The notes: generated by a model from the letters alone, not told the origin. Counted from the first letter of the stretch, positions 1 through 6,312 are shown. The stretch is 10,932 bases of DNA from an uncultured Acidimicrobiaceae bacterium (GCA_947258635.1 CAMYJM010000048.1:1-10932); one strand, 5' to 3'. Made by a program: numbers and translations.

Positions 1-220
1 ACATGTCCGGCGAGACGATCTGGTCGGCCATCTCGAGGATGCGCTGCAGGTCGCGCAGGTCGAGATCGAACGGATCACCTTCGGCGTCGGGGAAGACCTG
101 GACGATCGGTGTGTCGTCGTCCCAGAAGACATAGCCGACGAACTCCTCGTCGCGCCACAGCTCGACGATCGGCTCGTCGAAACTGTCGTGCTCTTTTTCT
201 ACCAAACGCAGTGGAATCAT
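1..220 (-). CDS. Hypothetical acidic protein, 3' end beyond window
   Basis: An open frame starts with ATG at 220-218 and runs leftward through the window edge, giving 73 codons with no stop. The N-terminus reads MIPLRLVEKEHDSFDEP, followed by alternating acidic and hydrophobic stretches (VELWRDEEFVGYVFWDDD, then VQVFPDAEGDPFDLDL). It has no transmembrane segment or signal peptide, so it is probably a small soluble cytoplasmic protein. I do not recognise the family. No Shine-Dalgarno precedes the ATG; instead a good -35/-10 pair ends 6 nt before it, which suggests a leaderless transcript. The gene lies downstream of the membrane-protein gene on the same strand but appears to have its own promoter. 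Coding is supported by clean codon use and the promoter fit; function is unknown. Confidence 0.7.
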   Translation of the reverse strand, partial: MIPLRLVEKEHDSFDEPIVELWRDEEFVGYVFWDDDTPIVQVFPDAEGDPFDLDLRDLQRILEMADQIVSPDM

Positions 221-226
221 CGGGGG

Positions 227-255
227 AGTATCAGCTATCGGATGTCAGGTATCAA
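227..255 (-). promoter_or_regulatory. Candidate leaderless promoter of the gene starting at 220
   Basis: Read on the minus strand, TTGATA (255-250; 5 of 6 to TTGACA) is followed after exactly 17 nt by GATACT (232-227; 4 of 6 to TATAAT). Six nucleotides (CCCCCG) then lead into the ATG at 220. Transcription would therefore start at or next to the start codon, which fits the missing Shine-Dalgarno. Leaderless mRNAs are common in actinobacteria. The site also separates this gene from the upstream operon. No terminator-like hairpin with a T tract is visible between 221 and 297. Confidence 0.55.
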
Positions 256-297
256 GTGCCACGGCTCCTCGATCCGAATCACGGCCCGGCTTCCGGC

Positions 298-702
298 TCA
301 GGCCAGCGCCAGCACGGCGGCTCCGGACAGGTAGATCACGCCGGCGAGCAGCGGGTAGTTCGAGATGGCGGTCTCCACCCGGCTCGATTCCCACGCCTGG
401 CCGTAGCGCAACAGGTGATAGATGCTGTTGACGATGGGTCCGAAAATCAGCATTGCCAACCCGGCCACCCCGAGGCCGACGGAGTAGGCGGTCCGCAGGG
501 TGACCGGCGCACAGCGCGACGGGAACAGCGCCAGCCTTCGGCACAACTCTATGTAGTTGGCCTGGACGTAGGACGACGCCAGCAGCGTGATCGCCCCTCC
601 GAGCAACAGGAGAATCGGAAAGCGGATCACCCGTCTCGCGAATAGCCGGCGGGCACTGTCGCGAAGGGACCGGCGATCAGCCGGGTCCCCGGGTGCCTCC
701 AT
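298..702 (-). CDS. Small integral membrane protein, three predicted helices
   Basis: This 134-residue protein has a charged N-terminus rich in Arg (residues 1-27), then three hydrophobic segments at about 26-46, 73-96 and 115-133. Two Cys residues (54 and 64) lie in the first loop. The Arg-rich N-terminus suggests an N-in, C-out topology. The start at 702 is supported by an AAGGTGGG-like ribosome site at 713-706. The gene begins 28 nt after the hspR stop on the same strand, so it could be transcribed as the last gene of the heat-shock operon. I cannot assign it to a named family. A plus-strand frame across the same bases (109-645) is Arg/Gln/His-rich and looks like an antisense shadow. The hydrophobic segments make the minus strand the coding one. 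Confidence 0.72.
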   Translation of the reverse strand: MEAPGDPADRRSLRDSARRLFARRVIRFPILLLLGGAITLLASSYVQANYIELCRRLALFPSRCAPVTLRTAYSVGLGVAGLAMLIFGPIVNSIYHLLRYGQAWESSRVETAISNYPLLAGVIYLSGAAVLALA

Positions 703-730
703 GAACCCACCTTAGGGTGTGCCGGGAGGC

Positions 731-1126
731 TCAGTCGCGAAAAGGGAAACCGCGTACGATGTCCGGCAGGTTGCGCCGGACACCCTGCCGCCCTACCGGA
801 GTCGATGGCAGCGTGGCGCCGGCGTAGCGCGCTTCGGCCTCGCCGAGTAGCCGGCGGAGCCGGTCGACCTGGGAGCGGAGGCGGTCGTTGTCGTTCTGCA
901 GCTCGAGGATCCGGCGGACCCCTTCCCGATTGACTCCGGCCGACGTGAGCTCCTGGATGAGCCCGAGACGAGCCAGATCCTCATCGGAGTAGCGGCGGGT
1001 TCCGCCCGGCGTGCGGAACGGCTCGATCAGCCCTTTGCGCTCGTAGATGCGCAGCGTCTGCGGGTGGACGCCCGCCAGTTCCGCGGCGACGGAGATTATG
1101 TACACGGCGTCAGGCTTGCTCGTCAT
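731..1126 (-). CDS. hspR: HspR, MerR-family heat-shock repressor
   Basis: HspR is the actinobacterial repressor of the dnaK operon. It binds HAIR palindromes, with DnaK acting as co-repressor in Streptomyces (family knowledge). The 131-residue protein shows a MerR winged helix-turn-helix at about residues 9-75, including YIISVAAELAGVHPQTLRIYE, the wing RTPGGTRRYSDED, and the following helices LARLGLIQELTSAGVN and VRRILELQ. A short coiled coil follows (about 73-96), then a tail ending in GFPFRD. HspR proteins characteristically have such a short C-terminal part and lack a ligand-binding domain. The ATG at 1126 lies 1 nt after the dnaJ stop, with GGGAG (1137-1133) as ribosome site inside the end of dnaJ, so translation is probably coupled. 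Position as the last core gene of dnaK-grpE-dnaJ-hspR matches Streptomyces and Mycobacterium. Confidence 0.95.
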   Translation of the reverse strand: MTSKPDAVYIISVAAELAGVHPQTLRIYERKGLIEPFRTPGGTRRYSDEDLARLGLIQELTSAGVNREGVRRILELQNDNDRLRSQVDRLRRLLGEAEARYAGATLPSTPVGRQGVRRNLPDIVRGFPFRD

Positions 1127-1127
1127 G

Positions 1128-2036
1128 TCATACTCCCAGGTGTGCTCGCGGGTTCTCTTCGGGCCCGTTGTCCCGGAACTTCTCGAGCAGCTCTTCCTGC
1201 TCGTGTGTCAGGTTGGTGGGTACGGCGATCTCGACGACTACCAGGAGGTCTCCGGTGGTGCCGTTGGCGTCGGTGACTCCGCGTCGCGCCACCCGGAATG
1301 TCTTGCCGTGTGGCGTGCCGGGCGGGATTCGCAGTCTCACGTTGCCATCGAGCGTCGGCACCGAGATATCGGCACCGAGCGCGGCCTCGACGAACGTTAT
1401 TGGCGCGACCAGGCGCAAGTCTCGTTTGCCGGATCGTTCGAACAACGGATGCGGCGCCACGTTGACGGTGACCAGGAGATCTCCAGGTGGGCCGCCGTTG
1501 GTTCCCGGCGCTCCTTTGCCCTTCACCCGGATCCGGGTACCGTCGGCAACGCCCTGGGGGATCTTCACCTTGACGGTCTGGCCGTTGATCGACAGCTGCT
1601 GGTTCACCCCGGAGATGGCCTGATGGAAGGTGATCGCGACCTGCGTCGTCAGGTCCTGGCCCGGGGCGCGACGCGGAGCCGACTGGCGGCCGAAGATGTC
1701 GCTGAGCCCGCTGAAGAGATCGTACTGCGACCCCCCCATGCCCCCCAGCAGGTCCTCGACCCTCACGTAAGGCTGACCGCCCTGGCCGCGACCGCCGACA
1801 AAGCGGCCCATTTCACGGACCTTGTCGTATTCCTCCCTGGCTTCCTTGTCTCCGAGAACGTCGTAGGCCTCGTTGATCTCCTTGAACCGGGCCTCGGCGG
1901 TGGCGTCGCCGCGGTTGGCGTCCGGGTGGTTCTGTTGCGCCAGGGTGCGGAACGCCTTCTTGATGACCTTGTCGGACGCGTCTTTCTCGACCCCGAGGAT
2001 CTTGTAGTAGTCACGTTCCAGCCATTCCTTGCGCAT
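1128..2036 (-). CDS. dnaJ: J-domain co-chaperone without zinc finger (DnaJ/CbpA-like)
   Basis: This co-chaperone stimulates the DnaK ATPase and delivers substrate. In the 302 residues there is a J domain at about 5-73 with the essential HPD motif at residues 37-39 (QQNHPDANRG). A Gly-rich linker (about 78-118) carries DLFSGLSDIFGR, a DIF-type motif. Two C-terminal beta domains follow (about 125-198 and 205-275), with PQGVADGTRIRVKGKG and PPGTPHGKTFRV as typical signatures. No CxxCxGxG motif occurs; the protein contains no Cys at all, so the zinc-finger region of classical DnaJ is absent. It is therefore class B/CbpA-like, although it sits in the dnaK operon. The ATG at 2036 starts 3 nt after the grpE stop with only a weak ribosome site, suggesting translational coupling. 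Confidence 0.95.
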   Translation of the reverse strand: MRKEWLERDYYKILGVEKDASDKVIKKAFRTLAQQNHPDANRGDATAEARFKEINEAYDVLGDKEAREEYDKVREMGRFVGGRGQGGQPYVRVEDLLGGMGGSQYDLFSGLSDIFGRQSAPRRAPGQDLTTQVAITFHQAISGVNQQLSINGQTVKVKIPQGVADGTRIRVKGKGAPGTNGGPPGDLLVTVNVAPHPLFERSGKRDLRLVAPITFVEAALGADISVPTLDGNVRLRIPPGTPHGKTFRVARRGVTDANGTTGDLLVVVEIAVPTNLTHEQEELLEKFRDNGPEENPRAHLGV

Positions 2037-2039
2037 CGC

Positions 2040-2642
2040 TTACCCGGCCTGCTCCTCGCTCAGCTCGACGGCGACGAGTGCCGCCCGCAGCACGCGGCCG
2101 TTCAACAAGTATCCCCGGCGGAGCTCGCCGGCGACCATCAGCTCGCCTTGTCCCTCCTGCGTCGGCCCCGAGACCGCCTCGTGTACGGCAGGATCGAATG
2201 GCATGTTCTCCACGACGATCGGCTCCAGCCCTTCGGCCTGTAGCAAGTCGAGCAGCTGGACCCGGGTGCTGCGCATCCCGTCGAGGATCTTCTCCTCCGC
2301 CGGTGTTTGCGGCTCGTACGCCAGAGCTGCATCGAAACTGTCGAGCGTGGGCAGCAAGTCGGCGATCAGGCGCTGCGAAGCGCGCTGAATCAGTTCCGAG
2401 CGATCGCGTTCGACCCGTTTACGGAAATTGTCGAACTCGGCGGCGATGCGTTGCATGGTCTCGAGGTACTCGCCCGACTCCTGGCGGGCCGCCAGCAGAG
2501 CGGCCATCAGCTCTTGCTGTGCCTCCTGAGGGTCCTCGGGCAGCGCCAGGCCGAGGTCGGCCGGGCTCAGCTCAACGGAACCGTCTTCCGGGGCGAGGGC
2601 CCCGTCGGCAGCGACGACGTCTCCATTGGGAGTGTCGGTCAC
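2040..2642 (-). CDS. grpE: GrpE, nucleotide exchange factor of DnaK
   Basis: GrpE is a homodimer that releases ADP from DnaK. The 200-residue protein has an acidic, disordered N-terminus (1-38), a long helix that would form the dimer coiled coil (about 40-105, with AAEFDNFRKRVERDR as the family hallmark), and the C-terminal beta domain (about 138-195). That domain contains MPFDPAVHEAVSG and GELRRGYLLNGRVLRAALV, which match the GrpE signature. The start is GTG at 2642. Its first four bases form GTGA with the dnaK stop (TGA 2641-2639), so grpE translation is coupled to dnaK. A GGGAG ribosome site lies inside the dnaK tail. Length and gene order are usual for actinobacteria. Confidence 0.96.
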   Translation of the reverse strand: MTDTPNGDVVAADGALAPEDGSVELSPADLGLALPEDPQEAQQELMAALLAARQESGEYLETMQRIAAEFDNFRKRVERDRSELIQRASQRLIADLLPTLDSFDAALAYEPQTPAEEKILDGMRSTRVQLLDLLQAEGLEPIVVENMPFDPAVHEAVSGPTQEGQGELMVAGELRRGYLLNGRVLRAALVAVELSEEQAG

Positions 2643-4471
2643 GAATCGCTCCCGTCTTCGTCCTCAATGATCTCGGCCTCGACGACGTCGTCGTCGTCGT
2701 TCGACTCGGCGTCGTTGGCAGCCGCCTGCTCTGTCTGGCTCGCTTCATAGATCCGCTGCCCGAGCACCTGGCTGGCAGTCATGAGCTCCTGCGTGGCCGT
2801 CTGCAGAGTCGCGGCTTCGGCATCGTCTGCGACCAACTTGCGGACGTCGGCGATCTTGGTCTCGAGATCCGCTCGCTCCTCGTCGGTGAGCTTGTCCCCA
2901 TGCTCGGCGAGCTGCTTGTCGATCGAGTACGCGGCGTGGTCGGCCTGGTTGCGGGCATCGACATGAGCGCGCCGCTCGGCGTCTTCGTTGGCGTGGGCCT
3001 CGGCGTCGTCGACCATTCGCTGGATCTCGTCCTTTTCGAGGGCGGTGCCCCCGGTGATCGTGACTTGCTGGGTCGCCCCGGTACCGAGATCCTTGGCGGA
3101 CACCGCCACGATGCCGTTGGCGTCGATGTCGAAGGTCACCTCGATCTGGGGAACGCCGCGGGGGGCGGAGGCGATCCCGGGCAGCTTGAAGCGACCCAAC
3201 GACCGGTTGTCCGCAGCCATCGAGCGTTCCCCTTGCAGAACGTGAATCTCCACCTCCGGCTGGTTGTCGGCGGCGGTCGTGAAGATCTCACTGCGGCGGG
3301 TTGGGATCGTCGTGTTGCGATCGATCATCTTGGTCATCACCGAGCCCTCGGTCTCGACCCCGAGCGTCAGCGGTGTCACGTCGAGGAGCAGGATCCCCGA
3401 GACATCGCCCGTCAGCACGCCGGCCTGGATGGCGGCTCCCAGAGCGACGACCTCATCCGGGTTCACACCCTGGTGAGGGTCCTTGGCGGCCAACTCCTTC
3501 ACGAGACTCTGAATCGCAGGCATCCGGGTGGATCCGCCGACGAGGATCACCTGGTCGATTTCGGCCACGGTCAGGCCGGCGTCCTTGACCGCCTGTTGGA
3601 ACGGCTTGCGTGTCCGCTCGACGAGGTCTTCGGTCATCCGTTCAAACTCGACACGGCTCAGCTTCTTCAACAAGTGGATCGGGCCCTCAGTGGTAGCCGT
3701 GATGAATGGCAGGTTGATCTCGCTCTCGTTGACTGAGGACAACTCGATCTTGGCCTTCTCGGCCGCCTCCTTGAGGCGAGTCAGCGCCATGGCGTCTTTG
3801 CTTAGATCGACTCCGGTCTCGTTCTTGAACTCGGCGACCAGCCAGTCGATGATGCGTTCGTCCCAGTCGTCGCCGCCGAGCTGAGTGTCTCCCGAGGTCG
3901 ACTTGACCTCAAAAACACCCTCACCGATCTCGAGCACCGAGACGTCGAAGGTCCCGCCGCCGAGGTCGAAGACCAGAATCGTCTGGTCGCCGCCCTTGTC
4001 GAGGCCGTACGCCAAGGAGGCTGCCGTGGGCTCGTTGACGATACGCAGCACTTCGAGGCCGGCAATCTGGCCGGCTTCCTTGGTCGCTTGCCGCTGGGCG
4101 TCGCCGAAGTAAGCAGGAACCGTGATCACGGCCTGGGTGACAGTTTGGCCGAGATAGGCCTCGGCGTCGCGCTTCAGCTTCATGAGGATCCGGGCGGAGA
4201 TCTCCTGGGCGGTGTACTTCTTCCCGTCGACCTCGATGTGCCAGTCGGCACCCATGTGGCGTTTGACCGAGCGGGTAGTCCGGTCCGGGTTGGTTATGGC
4301 CTGGCGTTTGGCCTGGTCGCCCACCAGTACCTCGCCGCTCTTGGCGAACGCAACGACCGATGGGGTCGTCCGCTGCCCTTCAGCGTTGGCGATGACGGTG
4401 GGGTCGTTGCCCTCGAGAATGGCGACAACCGAGTTGGTCGTCCCGAGATCAATGCCGACGGCGCGTCCCAT
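2639..4471 (-). CDS. dnaK: DnaK, Hsp70 chaperone
   Basis: DnaK is the ATP-dependent Hsp70 that folds and protects cytoplasmic proteins with DnaJ and GrpE. From ATG 4471 it has 610 residues, normal for actinobacteria. The three Hsp70 signatures are present: GIDLGTTNS (6-14), VFDLGGGTFDVSVL (167-180) and VILVGGSTRMPAI (318-330). The interdomain linker GILLLDVTPLTLG (359-371) leads into the substrate-binding domain. A helical lid follows, and the acidic tail ends VVEAEIIEDEDGSDS, close to the usual DnaK C-terminus. The start at 4471 is decided by the conserved MGRAVGIDLG beginning and a strong GGAGGAG site. The frame stays open upstream to 4765, but that extension has no Hsp70 character. A run of Asp/Val codons near 2680-2700 is low complexity. 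Regulation is probably by HspR and a stress sigma factor acting at the promoter near 4542-4576. Confidence 0.98.
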   Translation of the reverse strand: MGRAVGIDLGTTNSVVAILEGNDPTVIANAEGQRTTPSVVAFAKSGEVLVGDQAKRQAITNPDRTTRSVKRHMGADWHIEVDGKKYTAQEISARILMKLKRDAEAYLGQTVTQAVITVPAYFGDAQRQATKEAGQIAGLEVLRIVNEPTAASLAYGLDKGGDQTILVFDLGGGTFDVSVLEIGEGVFEVKSTSGDTQLGGDDWDERIIDWLVAEFKNETGVDLSKDAMALTRLKEAAEKAKIELSSVNESEINLPFITATTEGPIHLLKKLSRVEFERMTEDLVERTRKPFQQAVKDAGLTVAEIDQVILVGGSTRMPAIQSLVKELAAKDPHQGVNPDEVVALGAAIQAGVLTGDVSGILLLDVTPLTLGVETEGSVMTKMIDRNTTIPTRRSEIFTTAADNQPEVEIHVLQGERSMAADNRSLGRFKLPGIASAPRGVPQIEVTFDIDANGIVAVSAKDLGTGATQQVTITGGTALEKDEIQRMVDDAEAHANEDAERRAHVDARNQADHAAYSIDKQLAEHGDKLTDEERADLETKIADVRKLVADDAEAATLQTATQELMTASQVLGQRIYEASQTEQAAANDAESNDDDDVVEAEIIEDEDGSDS

Positions 4472-4475
4472 GTGG

Positions 4476-4482
4476 CTCCTCC
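4476..4482 (-). promoter_or_regulatory. Strong Shine-Dalgarno deciding the dnaK start
   Basis: On the minus strand GGAGGAG occupies 4482-4476, followed by CCAC and the ATG at 4471. This near-perfect anti-16S complement fixes the dnaK start and excludes the longer in-frame reading that reaches 4765. Confidence 0.85.
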
Positions 4483-4500
4483 GTGAATCTGTGTTGGTGG

Positions 4501-4521
4501 CTCCCGGCTTGAGCACGGGAG
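4501..4521 (-). promoter_or_regulatory. Stem-loop in the dnaK leader
   Basis: A perfect 6-bp inverted repeat, CTCCCG (4501-4506) and CGGGAG (4516-4521), encloses nine bases. In the dnaK RNA the inner part can add two G-C pairs after one bulged U, closing on a UCAA tetraloop. The hairpin would lie in the 5' leader about 30 nt before the start codon. The loop contains CTCAAG, the core of a HAIR half-site. The 5' arm contains CUCC, which could also pair with the Shine-Dalgarno GGAG, so an alternative fold is possible. The role is unknown; it may be a protein-binding site on DNA, an RNA structure, or chance. Confidence 0.4.
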
Positions 4522-4541
4522 TTATGTCTAAGTGTATACGA

Positions 4542-4576
4542 ACTTTATAACCTGAGTGCCATATTGTCATATTCCC
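4542..4576 (-). promoter_or_regulatory. dnaK operon promoter: stress-sigma-like and housekeeping-like elements
   Basis: Two overlapping candidates are visible on the minus strand. The first is GGGAAT (4576-4571), 19 nt, then GTT (4551-4549). This fits the GGAAT/C plus GTT pattern of the SigR/SigH family, which controls heat- and redox-stress genes, including dnaK in mycobacteria. The second is ATGACA (4570-4565; 5 of 6 to TTGACA), 17 nt, then TAAAGT (4547-4542; TAnnnT); with a 15-nt spacer the -10 would instead be TATAAA. Either gives a leader of roughly 65-70 nt before dnaK. ACTC motifs occur in direct orientation at 4580-4577 and 4557-4554, but no intact HspR palindrome is visible. Which promoter is used cannot be decided from sequence. 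Confidence 0.5.
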
Positions 4577-4651
4577 GAGTTTCGGAAGTGGGAACTTGTC
4601 GGCGACCTCCGGGTCCAAGTAGCCGGGCCGCTCGACCCGTGAGGAACTTCC

Positions 4652-4855
4652 ATGATCGGCAACCTGATCGACTATCCGCCCCGCGGCGTGCCATGGGTGC
4701 TGCCGGGAACGGCACGCGATGCCCGGGACGCTGACGACGGTGGGTTGCGATACGAGGCGCCGCAACTCGCCGAGCTGACACGGCGCTCGCTCATCGCCAT
4801 CTGCGGCGAGGCCGGATGCCCGGAGTTGTCCCGCGAGGCGGGCGGAGATAGTTAA
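4652..4855 (+). CDS. Possible small protein, 67 residues
   Basis: An ATG frame starts at 4652 behind a good ribosome site, GAGGAA at 4641-4646 with 5 nt spacing, and ends with TAA at 4853-4855. About 53 of its 67 codons end in G or C, as expected for a coding frame in this GC-rich DNA. The protein begins MIGNLIDYPPRGVPWVLPG and has two Cys residues in ICGEAGC near the C-terminus. There is no membrane segment or signal peptide. It lies in the dnaK/OmpA divergent intergenic region, 32 nt before the OmpA-type gene and on the same strand, so the two could be co-transcribed. I recognise no family. The alternative is that this stretch is only the leader and promoter of the OmpA-type gene. Conservation in relatives would decide. 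Confidence 0.42.
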   Translation: MIGNLIDYPPRGVPWVLPGTARDARDADDGGLRYEAPQLAELTRRSLIAICGEAGCPELSREAGGDS

Positions 4856-4873
4856 CTGTCACGATCAACCGAC

Positions 4874-4879
4874 GAGGGG
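4874..4879 (+). promoter_or_regulatory. Ribosome site supporting a TTG start at 4888
   Basis: GAGGGG lies 8 nt before TTG 4888. The next in-frame ATG comes only after the membrane anchor would be lost, so this site together with the TTG is the best start for the OmpA-type gene. Confidence 0.65.
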
Positions 4880-4887
4880 CAGCCAAC

Positions 4888-6312
4888 TTGACCGACGAAT
4901 CCAAGAGCCGTGGTCCCATCCCTGCGTCGATCTGGCTGCTGCTTCTCGCCTGGCTCGGCGTGACGGTGGTCGCCGTCTTCTGGGGAATCCCCCACATGGA
5001 GGCGCACCTTGCAGGGAGGGGTCAAGCGGCATTGGGCGATCTACCGGTCGGGGTGGCGTTCGCCGGCCGCGACGCCCGGCTGACGGGATCAGCCACCGAT
5101 TCGTCCCAGGTAGACCGGGCCGCGGCCGCGGTGCGCGGGTTGCGGGGCGTGCGCCGGGTGGTTGCCGACGACGTTGCAATCATCCCGGAACCTTCGGCGG
5201 CGCCCGTCGAGATGTTCCCCCCTGAGGTGATGCTCGTGTTCGATGGCGGAATCGTGACTGTCTCAGGGACGGTGCCGGATCAGGCCACCGCGGACGCGAT
5301 TCGAGAGGCCGCCATGGCCCGCTGGGGGCAGGAGAGTGTGGTCGATCGCATCGCAGTGGTCAGGAACACGTCCGGAGCCGCCTGGCTGGCCGGCATCGTG
5401 ACCGCAATCAGTGGACTCAACGACCTGAGCGAGGGGAGTATCTCGGTAGGGCCCGCCGGGATCCTCGTTGTGGGCAACGTACCGACGGCCAAGACGATCA
5501 CCGATGTCCATGAGTCGCTCAGCGCGGCGTTCGGGCTGGAAGTCCCCGTCGAGAACCGGTTAGAGGTCGTCGCCCTGGCCGAACCGAGCTTTGTTGCCGA
5601 GCTGCTTGCCGACGGCACCGTGAGCCTGGGCGGCGTGATGCCGGATCAGCCGTCGATCGACGCCATCGTGGCCGGCGCCGGTGGAGTTCATGGGTCCGCT
5701 GCCGTGACCAACGAGATCGAGGTGGGCTCGGCCGTGGCATCCCCCTCATACTTGCGCTCGCTGCCGGCGATATTCGGAGCCATCGAGGGCCTCAGTCCAT
5801 GGCGTTTCGCCGTAGCAGCCGGACGGGCCGAGATCACCGGACAGGCGATCAGCGAGGAGGCGCTGGCTGAAACCGGCAATCGGCTCGAGATCATATTTGC
5901 CGCGGCCGGTCTCGCGGTCGACATCAAGGCCGAGGTCGACTCGACCGCGGTGGCCGCCGTGCTCACCGATCTGCTGCAAGGCACCGCGACCTTCCGCGTG
6001 GGTAGTGCCCAGCTCTCGGCGGACGCCGCCGCCTTGCTCGATGAGGCCATCGAGATTCTGACCGACAACTCGACGACAGTACTAACCGTTGCGGGTCACA
6101 CCGACGACGTCGGCGGCGACAACGACAACCTGGCGCTGAGTGAAGCGCGAGCGCAAGCCGTTGTCGACTATCTGGTAGCAGGGGGCATCGACGCTGCCAG
6201 GTTGACCGCCGTCGGATACGGCGAGTCCCGCCCGATTGCAGGCAACGACACGGCCGAGGGCCGGTCCCGAAACCGGAGAATCGAGTTCGTAGTGGAAGAA
6301 GGAGACAACTAA
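4888..6312 (+). CDS. Membrane-anchored OmpA-family protein with BON-like repeats (ArfA-like layout)
   Basis: This is an envelope protein of 474 residues with a TTG start. A short N-terminus with K6 and R8 precedes one transmembrane helix (about 14-33), giving an N-in, C-out topology. Outside there are several alpha/beta repeats of about 50 residues resembling BON domains: about 46-98 (VGVAFAGRDARLTGSA), 113-158 (GGIVTVSGTVPDQATADAI), 185-228 (ILVVGNVPTAKTI), 231-279 (DGTVSLGGVMPDQPSIDAI) and 300-350. Residues 365-470 form an OmpA-type peptidoglycan-binding domain with AGHTDDVGG, NLALSEARAQAVVDYL, VGYGESRPI and GRSRNRRIEF. Asp406 and Arg421 are 15 apart, as are the diaminopimelate-contacting pair of E. 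coli OmpA. Anchor, BON and OmpA in that order recall mycobacterial ArfA/OmpATb, but here there are more repeats. It abuts the next gene with no gap. The domain call is firm; the physiological role is not. Confidence 0.9.
   Translation: MTDESKSRGPIPASIWLLLLAWLGVTVVAVFWGIPHMEAHLAGRGQAALGDLPVGVAFAGRDARLTGSATDSSQVDRAAAAVRGLRGVRRVVADDVAIIPEPSAAPVEMFPPEVMLVFDGGIVTVSGTVPDQATADAIREAAMARWGQESVVDRIAVVRNTSGAAWLAGIVTAISGLNDLSEGSISVGPAGILVVGNVPTAKTITDVHESLSAAFGLEVPVENRLEVVALAEPSFVAELLADGTVSLGGVMPDQPSIDAIVAGAGGVHGSAAVTNEIEVGSAVASPSYLRSLPAIFGAIEGLSPWRFAVAAGRAEITGQAISEEALAETGNRLEIIFAAAGLAVDIKAEVDSTAVAAVLTDLLQGTATFRVGSAQLSADAAALLDEAIEILTDNSTTVLTVAGHTDDVGGDNDNLALSEARAQAVVDYLVAGGIDAARLTAVGYGESRPIAGNDTAEGRSRNRRIEFVVEEGDN

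Noticed and set aside
1047..2243. A 398-codon plus-strand frame across hspR, dnaJ and grpE.
   Set aside because: It is antisense to three well-identified genes and its translation is low in recognisable motifs.
2680..2693. A 14-bp perfect palindrome CGACGACGTCGTCG considered as an operator.
   Set aside because: It lies inside dnaK and is explained by the Asp and Val codons of the acidic C-terminal tail.
2078..3736. A 552-codon open frame on the plus strand opposite grpE and dnaK.
   Set aside because: Long antisense frames opposite dnaK are a known effect of GC-rich codon bias. The translation has no domain and the minus strand holds undoubted grpE and dnaK.
4472..4765. In-frame upstream extension of dnaK to 4765.
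   Set aside because: It would remove the conserved DnaK N-terminus from the start, ignores the GGAGGAG site at 4476-4482, and runs through the promoter.
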